Of a stretch of 64,000 nucleotides of DNA, positions 51,017 through 58,611 are shown piece by piece. Every line of letters starts with the position of its first letter. Position 1 is the first letter of the stretch. The notes below the pieces were generated by a model that did no database searches, was not told the DNA's origin, and worked only from the letters and a program-made list of their open reading frames with translations. Origin of the DNA: JBGPEQ01 sp050180895 (GTDB lineage: Bacteria > Pseudomonadota > Alphaproteobacteria > Dongiales > Dongiaceae); the NCBI GenBank assembly GCA_050180895.1, contig JBFXDS010000005.1, forward strand, positions 310,001 to 374,000, given 5' to 3'. The position numbers and the translations under genes are program-made.

Positions 51017-52204
51017 ATGAAGATCGCCACGCTGGAGACGTTCGTCGTCGGCAATCCGCCGCCGTCCTTCGGCGGCCGCTATTTCCTGTTCGTGAAGCTC
51101 GTCACCGACGACGGGATCGTCGGCGTCGGCGAGGTCTACGCCGCCACCTTCGGCCCGCACACCCTGGCGCGCATGGTCGCCGACGTGTTCGAGCGCCACG
51201 TCCTCGGCATGGATCCCTTCCATATCGAATCGCTGTGGCGCCGGGTCTACGGCTCCGGCTACACCATGCGCCCCGATGTCTCGCTGATAGGCGTGCTGTC
51301 CGGCATCGAGATCGCGCTCTGGGACATCGTCGGCAAGGCCACGGACAAGCCGGTCTACGAGCTCCTCGGCGGCAAGGTGCATGAGCGGCTGCGCAGCTAC
51401 ACCTACATCTATCCGGAAGGAAACGAGACCGAGGCCATCTATCACGACGCCGAGCTCTCGGCGCAGCGCGCCGCCGAGTATGTGCGGCAGGGCTTCACCG
51501 CCGTGAAGTTCGATCCGGCCACGCCCTTTTCGGCCTTCGATCCGCGCCAGCCCTCGCTGCAGACGCTCGATCTCTGCGAGACATTCGTCCGCCTCATCCG
51601 CGAGGCCGTCGGCAGCAAGGCCGACCTGCTGTTCGGCACCCATGGCCAGTTCACCGCCTCCGGCGCCATCCGTCTCGCCCAGCGGCTGGAGCCCTACGAT
51701 CCCCTCTGGTTCGAGGAGCCGACGCCGCCGGAGATGCCGGAGGAGATGGCGCTGGTCGCGCGCGCCACCTCGATCCCGATCGCCACCGGCGAAAGGCTCA
51801 CCACCAAGTACGAGTTCGCGCGCGTGCTCGAGTGCCGCGCCGCCTCGATCCTGCAGATGGCGCTCGGCCGCGTCGGCGGCCTGCTGGAGGCCAAGAAGAT
51901 CGCCGGCATGGCCGAGGCGCACTACGCGCAGATCGCGCCGCATCTCTATTGCGGTCCGGTCGAGGGCGCCGCCAACATCCAGCTCGCCGCCTGCAGCCCC
52001 AATTTTCTCATCCTCGAGAGCATCCAGGCCTGGGGCGGCTTCCACGCCAAGATCCTGAAGAAGCCGATCCGCTGGGAGGAGGGCTACGTCATCCCGTCGT
52101 CGGAGCCCGGCCTCGGCATCGAACTCGACGAGGCGGTCGCCCGCGCCAATCCCTACGAGGGCGCGAAACTGCATCTGGAGATGACCGGCCACCCCGTCGA
52201 CTGA
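51017..52204 (+). CDS. Enolase-superfamily dehydratase (mandelate racemase-like)
   Basis: A 395-residue sugar-acid dehydratase or racemase of the mandelate racemase family. Motifs include GVGEVYAATFGP, ALWDIVGKATDKPVYELLGG, TAVKFDPATPF, FGTHGQFTASGAIRLAQRLE and PLWFEEPTPPEMPEEM, followed by IPIATGERL. Metal and catalytic residues of this superfamily are expected in these blocks. The FGTHGQ block differs from the usual metal-ligand Asp and puts it in a subgroup whose substrate I cannot name; galactonate-like acids are possible. It is co-directional with the dehydrogenase gene 29 bases downstream. Confidence 0.9.
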   Translation: MKIATLETFVVGNPPPSFGGRYFLFVKLVTDDGIVGVGEVYAATFGPHTLARMVADVFERHVLGMDPFHIESLWRRVYGSGYTMRPDVSLIGVLSGIEIALWDIVGKATDKPVYELLGGKVHERLRSYTYIYPEGNETEAIYHDAELSAQRAAEYVRQGFTAVKFDPATPFSAFDPRQPSLQTLDLCETFVRLIREAVGSKADLLFGTHGQFTASGAIRLAQRLEPYDPLWFEEPTPPEMPEEMALVARATSIPIATGERLTTKYEFARVLECRAASILQMALGRVGGLLEAKKIAGMAEAHYAQIAPHLYCGPVEGAANIQLAACSPNFLILESIQAWGGFHAKILKKPIRWEEGYVIPSSEPGLGIELDEAVARANPYEGAKLHLEMTGHPVD

Positions 52205-52233
52205 ACGCTTCACTGGATCGCGAGTCCACCATC

Positions 52234-53142
52234 ATGCGCTATGGTTTCATCGGCCTCGGCAATCTCGGCGCTCATCTTGCAGCCAGTCTTCTGCGCGCCG
52301 GCTTTACTCTGACCGTTCACGATCGCAACGCCGAGGCCGCAGCGCCACTGCGGACGAACGGCGCGCGCTGGGCCGAGTCGCCGAAGGCGGTCGCCGGGCA
52401 GAGCGACGCCGTCATCACCTGCCTGCCGTCACCCGCGGTCTCGGAGCAGGTGCTGACGGGCAGCGACGGCATCCTCGCCGGCCTGCGCCCCGGCGCCGCC
52501 TGGATCGAAATGAGCACCCTCGGCCGCGACGAGATTCTGCGCCTCGCGGCCAAGGCGGCGGAGAAGGGCGTCGCCACGCTCGAAGCGCCGGTGACCGGCG
52601 GCGTCCACCGCGCCGCCGCCGGCGAGATCACCGTGCTGGCCGGCGGCGACACGGCGCTGTTCGAGGCGCACCGTCCCGCCCTGGAGGCCATGGGCGGCGA
52701 GATCTTTCACATGGGCCCGCTCGGCGCGGCCGCGGTGATCAAGGTCATCACTAACATGCTGGCCTTCATCCATCTGGTCGCCGCCGGCGAGGCGCTGATG
52801 CTGGCCAAGCGCGGCGGCCTCGATCTCGCGCAAGCCTTCCATGCCATCAAGGCCAGCTCCGGCAACAGCTTCGTGCACGAGACCGAAAGCCAGCTCATCC
52901 TCAACGGCAGCTACGATATCAACTTCACCATGGACCTGGCGGTGAAGGACCTCGGCTTCGCCCTGGCCTATGGCCGCGACTTCAGCGTGCCGCTCGATCT
53001 TGCGAGCCTCACGATGCAGACCTTCATCCGCGCCCGCGAAGCCTATGGCGGCAACGCCTGGTCGACCCAGGTCGTGAAGCTCCTGGAAGACGCCTTGAAG
53101 ACGGACCTCAGGGCGCCGGGATTTCCCGAGGAGCTGAAATAG
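52234..53142 (+). CDS. 3-hydroxyisobutyrate-dehydrogenase-family oxidoreductase
   Basis: A 302-residue NAD(P)-dependent dehydrogenase of the beta-hydroxyacid family, from the ATG at 52234 (MRYGFIGLGNLGAHLAASLL). The Rossmann motif GFIGLGNLG opens it. The substrate-binding block is LEAPVTGGVHRAAAGEITVL. The catalytic Lys lies in IKVITNMLAFIHLV, and the family's KDLGFALAYGRDF follows. It probably acts with the neighbouring dehydratase on a small hydroxy acid, but the true substrate is unknown. Confidence 0.92.
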   Translation: MRYGFIGLGNLGAHLAASLLRAGFTLTVHDRNAEAAAPLRTNGARWAESPKAVAGQSDAVITCLPSPAVSEQVLTGSDGILAGLRPGAAWIEMSTLGRDEILRLAAKAAEKGVATLEAPVTGGVHRAAAGEITVLAGGDTALFEAHRPALEAMGGEIFHMGPLGAAAVIKVITNMLAFIHLVAAGEALMLAKRGGLDLAQAFHAIKASSGNSFVHETESQLILNGSYDINFTMDLAVKDLGFALAYGRDFSVPLDLASLTMQTFIRAREAYGGNAWSTQVVKLLEDALKTDLRAPGFPEELK

Positions 53143-53173
53143 CCACGTGGGTCTGACTGAGGAGTGCTTGCAG

Positions 53174-53605
53174 ATGGCGGAACGGCACGAAGGCGGCTGT
53201 GTATGCGGGGCGGTGCGCTACGTCGCTCATGGCGACCCCGAGCGCGTCACGGTCTGTCATTGCACCTGGTGTCAACGGCGTACCGGGTCGGCATTCGGCG
53301 TCGAGGCCGTGTTCAACATCGAACACGTGGCGCTCGCGGGCGATACGCTCCGCAGATATCGACACATCTCCGACGAATCTGGCCGCTGGCTGGACCAGGA
53401 GTTTTGCTCCCGCTGCGGGGCGAACATCGGATTCACCCTCGAGGCGGTGCCGGGCATCCGCACGATCGCAGCAGGTACGTTCGACGATCGGTCTTGGATC
53501 ACGCCCGAGAAATATCGGTTCCGCTATGTCTACCTGCGCTCCGCGCAGGGCTGGTCGAGACTCCCGGAAGGCGTCGAGCAATACGAAGCGCATTTCCGCA
53601 AGTGA
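53174..53605 (+). CDS. GFA-family zinc protein
   Basis: A 143-residue GFA/CENP-V-type protein. Zinc-binding cysteines are visible in GGCVCGAVRY, VCHCTWCQRR and FCSRCGANIG. The start at 53174 (MAERHEGGCVCG) is preferred over the GTG at 53147, which lacks a ribosome binding site; GAGGAG lies about 11 bases before the chosen ATG. The family name comes from glutathione-dependent formaldehyde-activating enzyme, but most members have unknown substrates. Confidence 0.88.
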   Translation: MAERHEGGCVCGAVRYVAHGDPERVTVCHCTWCQRRTGSAFGVEAVFNIEHVALAGDTLRRYRHISDESGRWLDQEFCSRCGANIGFTLEAVPGIRTIAAGTFDDRSWITPEKYRFRYVYLRSAQGWSRLPEGVEQYEAHFRK

Positions 53606-53622
53606 CTTTGCATGCCGGTCGT

Positions 53623-53650
53623 TGTCATTCCCGCGAAAGCGGGAATCCAG
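53623..53650. repeat. Short palindromic repeat, ATTCCCGC type
   Basis: ATTCCCGC, GAAA, GCGGGAAT form a perfect 8-bp stem with a 4-base loop, flanked by TGTC and CCAG. This is a common intergenic repeat type in proteobacteria. Its 3' neighbour is the end of the GFA gene. Confidence 0.75.
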
Positions 53651-53697
53651 GGCGCGCCCGCACTTGAGTTTGGGTTAGGGCAGGGCCGTTCTACAGA

Positions 53698-53738
53698 GTC
53701 CCCTCTCCCCTTGTGGGAGAGGGACAGGGTGAGGGGAC
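53698..53738 (+). repeat. 41-bp repeat, first of an inverted pair
   Basis: It begins GTCCCCTCTCCCC and ends AGGGTGAGGGGAC, with an internal CTCCC/GGGAG stem. An inverted copy lies at 53844-53882; the two differ at only a few positions. Confidence 0.7.
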
Positions 53739-53843
53739 TCGCGCGGCAGCGCGAAGAGCTTTCGCTCACGTCAAGACGTCAACGACAAGGGCGTCTATGT
53801 GCGGTTGCCTGCGACGCACTCCTCGGCGCCTACCGGCGCCAAA

Positions 53844-53882
53844 CCCCTCACCCTATCCCTCTCCCGCAAGGGAAGAGGGGAC
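53844..53882 (-). repeat. 41-bp repeat, inverted second copy
   Basis: It begins CCCCTCACCCTATCCC and ends AAGAGGGGAC. It is nearly the reverse complement of the copy at 53698, with about 105 bases between them. Confidence 0.7.
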
Positions 53883-53934
53883 TCCCGTGGTATAGGGAAG
53901 CCGGCGATGAGGCGCAAAACCCGCGAAGCTGATA

Positions 53935-56355
53935 CTACATCCTCAGCCGCGCGTTCGTCGGGTCGTAGAGCGGCTCCGTCCCCACCGTCGCCGCGCGCCG
54001 CTCGCCGAAGATCTCGATATCGAGCGCCGTGCCCGGCTTCGCCAGGTCGGTGCGGAGATAGGCAAGCGCGATGCTCTTCTTCAGCGCATGGCCGTAGGCG
54101 CCGGAGGTCACGAGGCCGACGATCTCGCCGTCCCGCCAGACCGGCGCGCAGGAGGGCGCGTCGGCGTCGCCGGCCTCCGCCAGCACCAGCGGCACCAGCC
54201 GCTCCTTCGGCCCGCTGTTGTGCTCGCGGAGCAGCGCGTCGCGGCCGCGGAACGCCGGCTTGCCCAGGTCGACGAAGCGGTCGAGGCTCGCCATCAGCGG
54301 CGTGTATTCATGCGTCATGTCGCTCTTCCAGCCGCGATAACCCTTCTCGATGCGCAGGGAATCCATCGCATACATGCCGAAATCGCGGATGCCGTGGACC
54401 TGGCCCGCCTCCCACAGCAGGTCGTAGACCGGCGCCATCTGCTCCATCGGCAGATGCAGCTCCCAGCCGAGCTCGCCGACATAGTTGACGCGCAGGGCCA
54501 GCGGCCGCGCATAGCCGATCTCGATCTCGCGTGCCGACAGCCAGGGGAAGACGGCGTTCGACAGATCGGCCTCGGTCGCCTGCGCGAGCACGTCGCGCGC
54601 CTTCGGCCCGGCGACGATCAGCGTGCCCAGCCGCGCCGACAGGTTCTCGATCCGCACCGCGCCGTCGCGCGGCCGGTGCCGCTCCAGCCAGTCGATGTCG
54701 TGCCACTCTGCCGCCGCGGCGCTCAGCAGATAGAACCTGTCGTCGGCGAGCCGTGTGATCGTCACCTCCGAGACGATGCCGCCCTTGTCGTTCAGCAGGT
54801 AGGAGAGGGTGATGCGCCCGAGCTTCGGCAGCTTGCCGCAGATCAGGCTGTCGAGCCACGCGGCCGCCCCTGCCCCCTCCACCATGAGCTTGGTAAAGCC
54901 GCCGAGGTCGAGGATGCCCACGCGCTCGCGCACGGCCGCGCATTCCTCGGCCACGGCGCCGTGCCAGTTGGTGCGCTGGAAGCTCGGCTTCCATTCGCGC
55001 CGATCGCCCGGCCGCGGGAACCAGGCGGCGCGCTCCCAGCCGCCGCGGGCGCAGAACATCGCCCCCTTCAGCTTCAGCTTGTCGTAGAGCGCCGTCGTCT
55101 TCGCCGGCCGCCCCGCCGGCCGCTCCTCGAACGGGAAGGCGATGGCATATTCGTTCTGATACAGCTCGATCGCCTTGCCGACGACATAGGCCTTCGTCGC
55201 GTAGTCCGTGTAGCGGCGCGGGTCGAAGACCCAGAAATCCCATTCCGGCTCGCCATGCACGATCCATTCGGCCACGCTCTTGCCGGCGCCGCCGGCCTGC
55301 GCGATGCCGAAGCTGAAGCAGCAGCATTGATAGAAGTTCGGCAGCCCGTGCGCCGGCCCGATATAGGGGTTGCCGTCGGGCGAGTAGGGGATCGGCCCGT
55401 TGATCACCCGCTGCACGCCGCCCTTGCTCAGGATCGGCACCCGCTTGATGGCGTCGTCGATGTATTTTTCCAGCCGCTCCAGGTCATCCGGCCAGAGCTG
55501 GTTGGCGAAGTCGTCGGGGATGCGGTCGAGCCAGTGCGGCGTCGCCTTCCACTCGTAGGGCCCGAGCAGCAGCCCCGTCCGCTCCTGCCGCAGATACCAG
55601 CTGACGTCGGGGTCGCGCAGCAGCGGCAGCTTGTCCTTGCGCGATACCAGTTCCGGGATCGACTCCGTCACCAGATACTGGTGCGACATGGAGACGATCG
55701 GCATGTACTGCCCGACCATGGCCATGATCTCGCCGGCGCGGTAGCCGGCGGCGTTGACGACGATCTCGCAGGTGATGTCGCCCTGGTCGGTCATCACGCA
55801 CCACTCGTTGGTGGGCGTCCGTTGCAGCCCCGTCACCTTGGTGAACCGCTTGATGCGGCTGCCGAGATCGCGTGCGCCCTTCGCGAACGCCTGCGTCAGC
55901 TGGCTCGGATCGATGTCGCCATCGAGCGGATCCCACAGCGCGCCTTGGAGATCGTGGGTTTCCAGGAACGGATATTTCGCCTTTGCCTCCGCTGGCGTCA
56001 GCAGCGCGAACTCCAGCCCCTGCGCATGCGCCATGGCCGCGACATGCTTGAACTCGTCCATCCGCGCCTTGTTGTGCGCCAGCCGCAGCGACCCCGTGAT
56101 GTGGTAGTTGATGGGATAGCCGACCTCCTCGCCCAGCCTGGCGTAGAGCCGCGTCGAGTGCCGCTGGAACTTGATGACGTTCCAGCTCGTGGAGAAGTTC
56201 GGCGTGTTCCCCGCCGCGTGCCAGGTGGAGCCCGAGGTCAGCTCGTTGCGCTCCACCAGCAGGCAGTCCGTCCAGCCCAGCTTCGCCAGATGATAGAGCG
56301 CGCTGCACCCCACTGCCCCGCCGCCGATGATCACCACCCGCGCATGCTCGGTCAT
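53935..56355 (-). CDS. Sarcosine/dimethylglycine dehydrogenase-like flavoprotein
   Basis: An 806-residue fusion of an FAD oxidoreductase and an aminomethyltransferase (GcvT-like) domain. The N-terminal Rossmann motif is VVIIGGGAVGCSALYHLAKL. The motif STWHAAGN contains H46, matching the His that carries covalent FAD in dimethylglycine and sarcosine dehydrogenases. The C-terminal half has GVAEECAAVRERVGILDLGG-type GcvT sequence, YVGELGWELHLPMEQMAPVY, then FGMYAMDSLRIEKGYRGWKS. It demethylates an N-methyl amino acid, passing the one-carbon unit to tetrahydrofolate. It follows hyuA and hyuB on the same strand with a repeat element between. Confidence 0.9.
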   Translation of the reverse strand: MTEHARVVIIGGGAVGCSALYHLAKLGWTDCLLVERNELTSGSTWHAAGNTPNFSTSWNVIKFQRHSTRLYARLGEEVGYPINYHITGSLRLAHNKARMDEFKHVAAMAHAQGLEFALLTPAEAKAKYPFLETHDLQGALWDPLDGDIDPSQLTQAFAKGARDLGSRIKRFTKVTGLQRTPTNEWCVMTDQGDITCEIVVNAAGYRAGEIMAMVGQYMPIVSMSHQYLVTESIPELVSRKDKLPLLRDPDVSWYLRQERTGLLLGPYEWKATPHWLDRIPDDFANQLWPDDLERLEKYIDDAIKRVPILSKGGVQRVINGPIPYSPDGNPYIGPAHGLPNFYQCCCFSFGIAQAGGAGKSVAEWIVHGEPEWDFWVFDPRRYTDYATKAYVVGKAIELYQNEYAIAFPFEERPAGRPAKTTALYDKLKLKGAMFCARGGWERAAWFPRPGDRREWKPSFQRTNWHGAVAEECAAVRERVGILDLGGFTKLMVEGAGAAAWLDSLICGKLPKLGRITLSYLLNDKGGIVSEVTITRLADDRFYLLSAAAAEWHDIDWLERHRPRDGAVRIENLSARLGTLIVAGPKARDVLAQATEADLSNAVFPWLSAREIEIGYARPLALRVNYVGELGWELHLPMEQMAPVYDLLWEAGQVHGIRDFGMYAMDSLRIEKGYRGWKSDMTHEYTPLMASLDRFVDLGKPAFRGRDALLREHNSGPKERLVPLVLAEAGDADAPSCAPVWRDGEIVGLVTSGAYGHALKKSIALAYLRTDLAKPGTALDIEIFGERRAATVGTEPLYDPTNARLRM

Positions 56356-56372
56356 CCCTCCTCCCCATCCTT

Positions 56373-56458
56373 GTAGGGGCGAGCGGCGCTCGCCCTTGTT
56401 GCCACCGCCGCGACCGTCGGAGTCCTGTATGAGCAGGGCGAACGCCGCTCGCCCCTAC
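56373..56458. repeat. 86-bp inverted-ended repeat, GTAGGGGCG family
   Basis: Ends are GTAGGGGCG and CGCCCCTAC, with a shared core (CGTCGGAGTCCTG) and subterminal CGAGCGGCGCTCGCCC arms. It is nearly identical to the element at 62617. Its right end supplies the TAG stop codon of hyuB (56455-56457 on the minus strand). Confidence 0.85.
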
Positions 56459-58389
56459 GATGCGCCATAGATCTGCTTCGCCGCCGCGGCCGACACATAC
56501 CCCTCCGCCACATCCTCGGCTACGGCAGCCGGGTCGCGCTCGGCCGGGTTGCCGTAGCCGCCGCCGCCCGGCGCCGTCAGCAGGATGCGGTCGCCCGGCT
56601 CGAAGGTGATATTGGCGTACTTGCTCGAGGACACCTTGCCGTACAGCTCCTTCACCGTCTTCCACTCGGTCGAGCCGTTCTTCTTGATCATCGTCCCGCC
56701 GTTGCCGCCGGGCTGGCCGCCGAAGATCGCCCAGGGCTTCACCTCGTGGCGGTCGCTGCACTGGCTGCCGGTGATCGGCACCTCCGTCGCCAGCAGCGTG
56801 CGGCGATAGCCGAGGCCGCCGCGCCACTTGCCGGCGCCGCCCGAGTCCGTCACCAGCTCGCAGTCCTCGACCCGCAGCGGAAAGCGCGTCTCGAACACCT
56901 CCGTCGGATTGAAGCGGCAATTGCCGTTGATGGCGATCACGCAGTCGTTGCCGTCATGCCCGTACCTTCCACCCCAGCCGCCGGACATGATGTCGTAGCA
57001 GGCGAAATACTCCTCATAGTCCGGGTGGTTGCCGCCGAAGACGAAGTTGGTGCCGGTGCAGCTCTCGGAGGCCATCACCCGCTCCGGCACGCAGGCGCCC
57101 ATGGCGCCGATGGTGATGTTGGCGAGGCGCGGATGCGTCTCCGTGTTGCCCGCCACCAGCGGCCCCGGATAGTCGACGTTCGTCACCTTGTTCGGCGGCG
57201 ACACCACGCGGATCGGCCGGAAGGCGCCGGAGTTCTTGGGGATCGACGGATCGGTGATGTGCAGGATGCCGTTGTAGACCGCGCCGATGGCGACCCCGAG
57301 CGTGGCGTTGATCGGCCCCTTCGCCTGCGCGGAGCTGCGGCTGTAGTCGGCCACCAGCTCGTCGCCGTTCACATGGATGTCGATGGCGACGGTGTATTTC
57401 TTGTTCTCGATGCCGTCGTTCTCGATCACGTCCTCGAAGCCGTACTTGCCGTCGGGGAACGAGCCGAGCTCCGCCCGCATGCGCCGCTCGGCGTAGTCCT
57501 TGAGGTCCTCGCAGGTCTGCGTGAATACGTCCTTGCCGTACTTCTTCACGATCTCGACGATGCGGCTCACGCCGAGATCGACGCAGCCGATCATGGCGCT
57601 GAGGTCGCCGAAGTTCTGCCGCGGCGTGCGGGTGTTGGCGAGCAGCAGCTTCCACACCTCCTCGACATCCTTGCCGGCCTTGCGGATCTTCACCGGCGGC
57701 ACGCGCAGGCCCTCGTGGAAGATCTCCGTCGCCTCGCCGCAGAACGCCCCGGGCACCATGCCGCCGATCTCCGCGACATGGCCGATGCAGACCGCGAAGC
57801 CCAGCAACTCGCCGTCGACGAAGAACGGCTTGAAGAAGGTGTGCTCCGGGCAGTGCAGCCCGCCGCGATAGGGATCGTTATGGACGATGATGTCGCCCTC
57901 TTCGAGCGTGTCGAACGGTATCTCCTGGGCACAGGTCTTGATCAGAAGCGGCATGCCCCCGATCATGGTCGGGCAGAACTCGGCGCAGGCGATCATGTCG
58001 CCCTTGGTGTCCGCCAGCGCGCAGGTGAAATCGAGTCCCTCGTTGAAGATCGTCGAGTAGGACGTCTTCATCAGCAGGATGCCCATCTCGCGGCAGATCG
58101 ACACCATCGTCGAATCCAGGATATTCATCATCACCATGTCCGGCGGCGTATTGCGCTTCGGCGGCGGCGCCTGCGCCGCCTCGATCGGCAGCGGCGGATG
58201 CAGGATGCGCATGCGGATCAGGCCGTCCTCCTTCGTCCGCCGCGCCGCCCATTCCGCGCACCAGTCCGAGCAGTAGAGACAGCTCTTGCCCCCCAGCTGC
58301 GCCGTCACGCCGGCCCCATACACCAGCAGCCCGCAATTGGCGCACTTCAGATACTTCTCGATATAGAGCCCATTCTCCGAAAACCGCAT
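56455..58389 (-). CDS. hyuB: Hydantoinase B/oxoprolinase-family subunit with N-terminal zinc ribbon
   Basis: A 644-residue HyuB-type subunit of an ATP-dependent hydantoinase or oxoprolinase. The first 50 residues are unusual: C16, C19, C37, C40 and C44 form a zinc-ribbon-like cluster (LKCANCGLL, SCLYCSDWC). The canonical domain follows: MVSICREMGILLMKTSYSTI, DIIVHNDPYRGGLHCPEH, GHVAEIGGMVPGAFCGEATE, SSAQAKGPINATLGVAIG and the glycine-rich end LTAPGGGGYGNPAERD. The stop codon is contributed by the adjacent GTAGGGGCG repeat. It lies between hyuA and the flavoprotein gene. Substrate class (hydantoin, N-methylhydantoin, oxoproline) cannot be told. Confidence 0.9.
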   Translation of the reverse strand: MRFSENGLYIEKYLKCANCGLLVYGAGVTAQLGGKSCLYCSDWCAEWAARRTKEDGLIRMRILHPPLPIEAAQAPPPKRNTPPDMVMMNILDSTMVSICREMGILLMKTSYSTIFNEGLDFTCALADTKGDMIACAEFCPTMIGGMPLLIKTCAQEIPFDTLEEGDIIVHNDPYRGGLHCPEHTFFKPFFVDGELLGFAVCIGHVAEIGGMVPGAFCGEATEIFHEGLRVPPVKIRKAGKDVEEVWKLLLANTRTPRQNFGDLSAMIGCVDLGVSRIVEIVKKYGKDVFTQTCEDLKDYAERRMRAELGSFPDGKYGFEDVIENDGIENKKYTVAIDIHVNGDELVADYSRSSAQAKGPINATLGVAIGAVYNGILHITDPSIPKNSGAFRPIRVVSPPNKVTNVDYPGPLVAGNTETHPRLANITIGAMGACVPERVMASESCTGTNFVFGGNHPDYEEYFACYDIMSGGWGGRYGHDGNDCVIAINGNCRFNPTEVFETRFPLRVEDCELVTDSGGAGKWRGGLGYRRTLLATEVPITGSQCSDRHEVKPWAIFGGQPGGNGGTMIKKNGSTEWKTVKELYGKVSSSKYANITFEPGDRILLTAPGGGGYGNPAERDPAAVAEDVAEGYVSAAAAKQIYGAS

Positions 58390-58405
58390 GCCAAGCTCCC
58401 GTAGA

Positions 58406-58423
58406 GGCGACCGGCCGGTCGCC
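58406..58423. repeat. Short palindrome upstream of hyuB
   Basis: GGCGACCGG and CCGGTCGCC are joined without a loop, preceded by GTAGA. It looks like a degenerate member of the GTAGGGGCG family. Confidence 0.5.
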
Positions 58424-58438
58424 CGACTCTCAATTCAA

Positions 58439-58611
58439 GGAAGATTCACCGCAGAGACGCAGAGATGATGGAGCCGCTGATGGACGCAGATGAATACGGA
58501 GAGTAGGGATCTGCGCGCCTTTGGCGCGCAATCAACCCTGTGTCCGTCCCTTCTGATCCGCGTTTCTCTGTGTCCAAACTTTCTTCTCTGCGCCTCTGCG
58601 GTGAATCTTCC
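58439..58611. repeat. Inverted repeat with 27-bp arms between hyuA and hyuB
   Basis: The left arm (58439-58465) begins GGAAGATTCACCGCAGAG. The right arm (58585-58611) ends CTCTGCGGTGAATCTTCC. The arms are near-perfect inverted copies and enclose about 120 bases without a gene. The right arm abuts the stop codon of hyuA. It is probably a mobile palindromic element. Confidence 0.75.

Larger units (their letters stand above)
53606..53934. other. Repeat-filled intergenic region
   Basis: This 329-base gap has no gene. It holds three palindromic elements (listed separately at 53623, 53698 and 53844), and the rest is unremarkable. Confidence 0.7.
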
